Positions 21,129 through 25,454 of a stretch of DNA of 25,454 nucleotides are shown piece after piece. The translations under genes and the position numbers were made by a program. The notes under the pieces were generated by a model. The model was not told the origin of the DNA. It made no database searches and worked only from the letters and a program-made list of their open reading frames with translations. Source of the DNA: DTFZ01 sp964510055 (GTDB lineage: Bacteria; Bacillota; Clostridia; Christensenellales; SZUA-584); contig CAZDZY010000038.1 of assembly GCA_964510055.1 (NCBI GenBank), positions 1 to 25,454 on the forward strand. The letters run 5' to 3'. Within the stretch, counting starts at the first letter, position 1. Each line of letters starts with the position of its first letter.

Positions 21129-21728
21129 ATGAGCCCACGCAACGAAGAACAAAACGAGATGATAAAGGATGAACGAAGAGAACAGATACTCTCGGCAGCG
21201 CTTAAGGTGTTTGCCGCGAAAGGTTTCGCCGCCACCAAGATAAGCGACATTGCCGAAAGGGCGGCTTTAAGCCACGGGCTGGTGTATCACTATTTCAAAT
21301 CGAAAGAAGAGATATTTTACACGCTTTTAAAAAGAGCCATGGATACATCCTCTCAATCGCTGATAATGGTAGACAGCGCTCCCCTCTCCCCCGTCGAAAA
21401 GGTACGGCAGACCGCACATTATATACTTGAAGGTATGGAGAGCTATCAGGATTCAGCATATTACTTTCTCATAGTCACGCATGCCGCCGTGATGGAAGAT
21501 ACGAATGAAGAACACAAAAAGCTCATGTCCGTCTCCAATGTGGCGATAGAGATAATGGCAAAGATAATCGCCGCTGGGCAGGAGGCGGGAGAAATAGCCG
21601 ACGGAGACCCTATGGGCATGTCCGCTGCGTTCTTTGCGGCCATACAGGGTCTCGCGCTCTATAAACTCGGCGTAAAGGGTTTTAAAATGCCTGATCCTGA
21701 GATACTGGTTAATATGATAAAGAAATAA
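21129..21728 (+). CDS. TetR/AcrR family transcriptional regulator
   Basis: A 199-aa repressor. The N-terminal TetR_N HTH (about 14-61) reads RREQILSAALKVFAAKGFAATKISDIAERAALSHGLVYHYFKSKEEIF, with the classic YHYF-x-SKEEI end of the recognition helix. The C-terminal helical ligand domain is unclassified. ATG 21129 follows AAAGGAGG. Two identical-core dyads in its promoter strongly suggest autorepression and control of the flavoprotein gene, which begins 30 bp after its stop with no terminator between. The inducer is unknown, plausibly a lipid or hydrophobic compound given the partner gene. Confidence 0.93.
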   Translation: MSPRNEEQNEMIKDERREQILSAALKVFAAKGFAATKISDIAERAALSHGLVYHYFKSKEEIFYTLLKRAMDTSSQSLIMVDSAPLSPVEKVRQTAHYILEGMESYQDSAYYFLIVTHAAVMEDTNEEHKKLMSVSNVAIEIMAKIIAAGQEAGEIADGDPMGMSAAFFAAIQGLALYKLGVKGFKMPDPEILVNMIKK

Positions 21729-21758
21729 TTAAATCATATATTTATGGAGGTTTTAAAA

Positions 21759-23249
21759 ATGAAAAAGGTTATCATCATCGGCGCGGGGCTTGCGGGCCTT
21801 GCGTGCGGTATCTATGCAGGAATGAACGGTTTCGATACGGAGATCTACGAGCAGCACACTATACCCGGCGGGGAATGCACCGGCTGGGACAGAAAGGGTT
21901 ACCACTTCGACAATTGCGTACATTGGCTCGTCGGCTCAAAGCCCGGAACGTCGCTGCATAAAATCTGGAGCGATACGGGCGCGCTTGACAGTTCGGTGAA
22001 GATCATCAACCACGATATCTTCATCCGTTACGAAGAGGAAGGCGCCGCCGTTACGTTCTACACCAGCGCGGATAAACTGGAGAAACATCTTATCGGTATC
22101 GCACCTGAAGATAAGGGCGAGATCAAAAAGCTTTGCGGTATTTTACGGAGCATTGGCAGTTTAAGCATGCCAGTCGATAAACCAATGGATATGATGACGG
22201 CCGGCGACGGGCTGAAGTTCGCGGCGAAAAATCTCGGCGGCCTCATGAAGATGTCGAAATACGGCAAAATGAAGATAAATGAACTGACGGATCTTTTTAA
22301 AAGCCCGCTTCTGAAGCGGGCCATACTTGCTTCTTTCGACGGCGGATACAGCGCCATGGCGTTTGTCTCGACGCTTGCGGGTATGAACGCGGGCGACTGC
22401 GGATACCCCGTTGGAGGCTCGCGCGCGCTCGCCAAAAGGATGGAGAAAAAGTATCTCAGCCTCGGAGGCAAAGCATTCTATAGATCGGGTATCGAAAGGA
22501 TACTGGTGGAAAACGGCAGGGCAATGGGCGTTAAACTTACGGACGGTAAAGAAATCTTCGCAGACCACGTGGTATCGTGCGCGGACGGATACGCAACACT
22601 CAAAGTCATGCTTGAAGATAAGTATACCCCAGATATGTACGAGAATCTGTTCAGCAAGCCCAAGGAGTATCCCACTCTTACATCCGCTCTCGTGTTCATG
22701 GGCATAAACGCCGATATCCCGTTCGACTGCCGAGGAGTCAATATTCGCCGCGATAAGCCGCTTTCAATAAGCGGCGTAATAAGTGAGAACGTCGGTTTAA
22801 TGAATTACGGCTACGATATAAACATGGCGCCAAAGGGCAAATCCGTCGTAGTATGCTTCTACGGGGCGGATTACGATTTCTGGAGCGAGGCATATTCGGA
22901 TAAGAAGAAATACGAAGCCGAGAAGAAGAGGCTCGAAGACGACGCTATTGCGGCTCTCGTAAAGAGATATCCTGAGGCTGCCGGAAAGGTGGAAGTGACC
23001 GACATCGTTACGCCTGTGACGTACCAGAAATACTGCAACGCCTGGAGGGGTTCTTGGATGACCTGGATGAGCGCAAGTAAAGAAATACCTCAGTACTACC
23101 CCGGCGTGCTGCCCGGCCTCGATAATTTCATAATGGCGGGCATGTGGACGATGCCTCCGGGAGGCCTGCCGGGAGCGGCTGCCGCGGGAAAATTCGCAGC
23201 TCAAAGGCTGTGCATGCAGAACGGTATGGAATTTAAAACCGAACAGTGA
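21759..23249 (+). CDS. Phytoene-desaturase-like FAD/NAD(P) oxidoreductase
   Basis: A 496-aa flavoprotein of the CrtI/carotenoid-desaturase-like amine oxidase superfamily. The dinucleotide fold VIIIGAGLAGLACGIYAGMNGFDTEIYEQH is at the very N-terminus, followed by PGGECTGWDRKGYHFDNCVHWLVG. The C-terminal FAD motif is NFIMAGMWTMPPGGLPGAAAAGKFAAQ. The mid-region GYPVGGSRALAKRMEKKYLSLGGKAFYRSGIERILVENGRAMGV is typical of the family. ATG 21759 is used, since an ATG at 21744 lies in its TGGAGG ribosome binding site. No carotenoid biosynthesis genes are nearby, so another isoprenoid or lipid substrate, or saturase activity, is possible. It is an operon with the TetR gene and ends in a strong terminator. 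Confidence 0.9.
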   Translation: MKKVIIIGAGLAGLACGIYAGMNGFDTEIYEQHTIPGGECTGWDRKGYHFDNCVHWLVGSKPGTSLHKIWSDTGALDSSVKIINHDIFIRYEEEGAAVTFYTSADKLEKHLIGIAPEDKGEIKKLCGILRSIGSLSMPVDKPMDMMTAGDGLKFAAKNLGGLMKMSKYGKMKINELTDLFKSPLLKRAILASFDGGYSAMAFVSTLAGMNAGDCGYPVGGSRALAKRMEKKYLSLGGKAFYRSGIERILVENGRAMGVKLTDGKEIFADHVVSCADGYATLKVMLEDKYTPDMYENLFSKPKEYPTLTSALVFMGINADIPFDCRGVNIRRDKPLSISGVISENVGLMNYGYDINMAPKGKSVVVCFYGADYDFWSEAYSDKKKYEAEKKRLEDDAIAALVKRYPEAAGKVEVTDIVTPVTYQKYCNAWRGSWMTWMSASKEIPQYYPGVLPGLDNFIMAGMWTMPPGGLPGAAAAGKFAAQRLCMQNGMEFKTEQ

Positions 23250-23255
23250 TATCAT

Positions 23256-23284
23256 TCGAGGGAGCAAACGCTCCCTCGATTTTT
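23256..23284 (+). terminator. Terminator of the tetR-flavoprotein operon
   Basis: TCGAGGGAGC-AAAC-GCTCCCTCGA followed by TTTTT. Confidence 0.93.
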
Positions 23285-23331
23285 ATATCGGCATAAGGGC
23301 TGTTTTTTGACAGGTGCGGTGAGGTAATCGT

Positions 23332-24270
23332 TTGAGAATATTGATATACGGCGCAGGAGCTATAGGAAGCATATTCGCGGGGAGGCTTGCTCTTTCCGGG
23401 CAGGATATTACTGTTCTCGCAAGGGGCCAACGCTTCGAAGAAATTAAAACGAACGGGATCGTATTATCAAACCCAAACAGTAAACGTACGGAAACGGCAA
23501 AAGTAAATGTTATCGAAAACCTTTCCACTGATTCGGTTTTCGATTATATAATAGTCGCGATGCAAAAGACGCAGGTCGCCTCCATACTGCCCGCAATCTC
23601 CAAAAACGTTTCGGAGAACATTGTGTTTGTCGTTAATACCGCCTCCGGATATGAGGATTGGACACAAGCGGTCGGCGGCGGCAGGCTTATGATCGGTTTC
23701 CCTTCAGCAGGCGGCGAGCGCCGAAACGGTACTGTAAACTATTTTATCGGCAAAGGCCTTATGCACGTATTTCAGACGACAACATTAGGGGAATACTGCG
23801 GCAGAAAGACGGAGCGCGTAAAGACGCTTATCCGCGTCTTTAAAAAAGCGGGCATACCTTCGGTATATTGCTCGGATATGGACTCATGGCAGAAAACGCA
23901 TGTCGCGATGGTAACAAGCATAGCGGGAGCTCTGTATAAATACGACTGCGATAATTATAAGCTTGCGAAATCACTTAAAGACGTTAAACTCATGATAACG
24001 GGTATAAAAGAAGGTTTCGCGGTGCTGCGCAGGCTGGGCACAAAAACAACACCCGGGAAACTCTGTTTCTTCCGCCTCCCCTCGTATCTTTTGGCAATCG
24101 TTTTTAAGATATTTATGGGTACGCAGCTCGCGGAAGTAACGATGTCGAAACACTGCCGCAACGCAAAGCCGGAGATGATATGCCTGCAAGGCGAAATGGA
24201 CGGCCTGATCAAAAAAAGCGGCGTAAAGACACCAGCGACAGATAAACTCAGAACATATATTAAGGCTTAA
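23332..24270 (+). CDS. Ketopantoate-reductase-family oxidoreductase (ApbA/PanE-like)
   Basis: A 312-aa protein. The N-terminal Rossmann domain (ApbA, PF02558) has LIYGAGAIGSIFAGRLALSGQDITVLARGQRFEEI and YIIVAMQKTQVASILPAI. The C-terminal domain (ApbA_C) contains SWQKTHVAMVTSIAGALY. In true 2-dehydropantoate 2-reductase the K-x3-N motif carries catalytic Lys and a substrate-binding Asn. Here the Lys is present (WQK) but the Asn position reads Ala, so another 2-keto or 3-oxo acid substrate is likely. Start TTG 23332 is supported by GTGAGG seven bases upstream. The gene may be cotranscribed with the small Cys-rich protein 26 bp downstream. Confidence 0.82.
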   Translation: MRILIYGAGAIGSIFAGRLALSGQDITVLARGQRFEEIKTNGIVLSNPNSKRTETAKVNVIENLSTDSVFDYIIVAMQKTQVASILPAISKNVSENIVFVVNTASGYEDWTQAVGGGRLMIGFPSAGGERRNGTVNYFIGKGLMHVFQTTTLGEYCGRKTERVKTLIRVFKKAGIPSVYCSDMDSWQKTHVAMVTSIAGALYKYDCDNYKLAKSLKDVKLMITGIKEGFAVLRRLGTKTTPGKLCFFRLPSYLLAIVFKIFMGTQLAEVTMSKHCRNAKPEMICLQGEMDGLIKKSGVKTPATDKLRTYIKA

Positions 24271-24296
24271 ATAATAGAAATGTCAGGAGACAGTAA

Positions 24297-24491
24297 ATGA
24301 GCAGAGAGCGCGAAAGAGAAAGAAAACGCGATAAGGATGAGACAGAACCTGTGATCATTGACGACATAATACGCGAAGACTGCCCCTGCCCCAAGACCGA
24401 CTGTAAAAGGTATAAGCATTGCGGGCCGTGCCGTGCAAAGCACAGCCCCCCAAAGAAAAGCCTTCCCTATTGCGAGCGGGGGAAGAAATAA
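24297..24491 (+). CDS. Small Cys-rich protein, uncharacterised clostridial type
   Basis: A 64-aa protein, ATG 24297 behind CAGGAG. The N-terminus is highly charged (MSRERERERKRDKDE). The core has six cysteines: DCPCPKTDCKRYKHCGPCRAKH...LPYCERGKK. The pattern C-P-x-T-D-C-x-R-x3-C-x2-C-R-A-x-H...L-P-x-C resembles small conserved hypothetical proteins common in Clostridia and suggests a metal or Fe-S site; no activity is known. It may form an operon with the upstream ketopantoate-reductase-like gene. Confidence 0.75.
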   Translation: MSRERERERKRDKDETEPVIIDDIIREDCPCPKTDCKRYKHCGPCRAKHSPPKKSLPYCERGKK

Positions 24492-24530
24492 CGGACTTTT
24501 TTTGCTTATGCCTGTCCCATTTTTCAATCC

Positions 24531-24553
24531 GCGGCAAAATCACCGCCGCTTTT
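24531..24553 (+). terminator. Terminator after the small Cys-rich gene
   Basis: GCGGC (24531-24535) / GCCGC (24545-24549) followed by TTTT. The stem is short. Confidence 0.45.
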
Positions 24554-24559
24554 GATTAA

Positions 24560-25454
24560 TTACCCGCCTATCGTTTCCCTCAATATCCTTAAGTAATGGT
24601 TAGCCTCCCTCAGCACGTGGTCGGCAAGCAGCGGGGGTATTATCGATTTTATCTTGCATGACAATATGCCGTTTGCGCCCTGAGACTTGAAATCGCTGAT
24701 GCTTCGGACAACGGGGACTGCCCTTCTTGTAAGCTGCGGCAGTACAGCGAGCGATCTTTTGGCAGCGTTTGCCTGCTGAGTAAGCCTCTCGAATTGCAGC
24801 TGGAATCCCCTCGCTTTTTGTTTCAGCGCTTTTTCAGACGGGTCAAGCATGCCGTCGATGACTTCGGCGTGTTCTTTCATGTTATTGTTCCAGAACGCTT
24901 CCTCTTCCGCCAGCTCAGCCGGCCCCATCTCGAGCCGGCGCGCATCCAGCATATCGAGCATATGCAGGTATTCCCGTGCCTCCCTTATGATATGGTCGAT
25001 CTGGGACGGGTAAATGGTCGTGAATATGCTGCAGGTCATAACGCCGTTATAGACCTTCTCTTTAAACTGCAGGAGTTCATTCGTAAGCGCGGCAGCGCTT
25101 CGGTTAATATTGTCCGCCGCCTGCTGCATCGAAACGGGCGCCTCCCCCGTGCCGCTTGCGCTGTATTCCTCTGTTGTCAGTTGTGTGTCTATCGGTACGC
25201 CTGTCAGCAATTGCGTCTGGCGCTCCGCCTCTTCCGTATAAGGCGTGTAGAGTTCGCCCGAATCGATCACGTTCCGGTTCACATAACCTTTCGCGGCCTG
25301 TATGGTCTGCATGAACAGGCTGTCGATCCGCGCTCTTAAGTTCTCGGCCTGCGCGCCCATATCCTTATCCTTCGGGGTAAACCCCAACTGAAGGAATAAC
25401 GCGTGTTCTTTCATTATCCGCAGGAAGAACAGATTGAGTTCCATCGAATCCTCT
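24560..25454 (-). CDS. DUF2935 protein (runs off the right edge)
   Basis: At least 294 residues (from ATG 25444), made of two DUF2935 (PF11155) helical repeats. The first begins LNLFFLRIMKEHALFLQLGFTPKDK and the second is FWNNNMKEHAEVIDGMLDPSEKALKQKARGFQLQF. Both have the E-H pair of a ferritin-like four-helix bundle that can hold metal. The second ends with DHVLREANHYLRIL. The frame stays open through ATG 25444 to the window edge (GAG GAT TCG before it). Family members usually carry about ten residues before LNLFF, so the real start probably lies outside, though AGAGG at 25450-25454 could serve ATG 25444. Found mostly in spore-forming Firmicutes; function unknown. Confidence 0.82.
   Translation of the reverse strand, partial: EDSMELNLFFLRIMKEHALFLQLGFTPKDKDMGAQAENLRARIDSLFMQTIQAAKGYVNRNVIDSGELYTPYTEEAERQTQLLTGVPIDTQLTTEEYSASGTGEAPVSMQQAADNINRSAAALTNELLQFKEKVYNGVMTCSIFTTIYPSQIDHIIREAREYLHMLDMLDARRLEMGPAELAEEEAFWNNNMKEHAEVIDGMLDPSEKALKQKARGFQLQFERLTQQANAAKRSLAVLPQLTRRAVPVVRSISDFKSQGANGILSCKIKSIIPPLLADHVLREANHYLRILRETIGG

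Overview
The window looks like a chromosomal segment of an anaerobic, spore-lineage member of the Clostridia (Bacillota). This rests on strong AGGAGG-type ribosome binding sites, frequent TTG/GTG starts, and families typical of that group: YlbF, a Spo0A-like receiver, two DUF1540 mini-proteins, a TIGR02206/YwaF membrane protein, the YhbD-bactofilin pair, DUF368, DUF2935 and a LysM-M14 wall peptidase. A run of exactly 100 N inside a tandem repeat shows this is a scaffolded draft assembly. No phage, transposase, CRISPR, rRNA or tRNA was seen.

Layout. 1-655: two tandem Cys-rich/low-complexity paralogues of unknown function, the first cut by the window edge. 848-2902: a YlbF-family protein on the minus strand, then a stand-alone Spo0A-like receiver, a YwaF-like membrane protein and a DUF1540 protein on the plus strand. 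2924-3390: a 62/63-bp tandem array in which every unit carries two hairpins. It sits between convergent genes and is capped by a terminator-like hairpin at each end. 3403-9374: SGNH esterase, membrane-anchored MutS-like ATPase, 14-TM drug exporter, DUF362 ferredoxin-like protein and two small membrane proteins.

9580-16860 (all minus): a surface/cell-wall block. It holds a lipoprotein metallo-beta-lactamase-fold hydrolase with a lamin-tail-like domain, three membrane-anchored phosphodiester glycosidase (NAGPA-family) paralogues, a small two-TM protein coupled to the third, and a LysM/M14 gamma-D-glutamyl-diamino-acid endopeptidase. The first two glycosidases share a nearly identical promoter, a TATTGNNCAATA dyad over the -10, and a hairpin at the predicted 5' end of the mRNA. 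The third has an unrelated promoter but also a hairpin at its predicted 5' end.

17065-25454: a 47-aa DUF1540 gene, a broken MFS transporter, the YhbD-bactofilin pair, a DUF368 polyprenyl-phosphate transporter with its own promoter, a TetR regulator with two matching operators directly upstream of a phytoene-desaturase-like flavoprotein, a ketopantoate-reductase-like enzyme, a small Cys-rich protein and a DUF2935 protein running off the right edge.

The best candidates for something undescribed are the hairpin array at 2924-3390, the Cys-rich tandem paralogues at 1-655, and the three-glycosidase block with its conserved leader architecture. None can be assigned a function from sequence alone.
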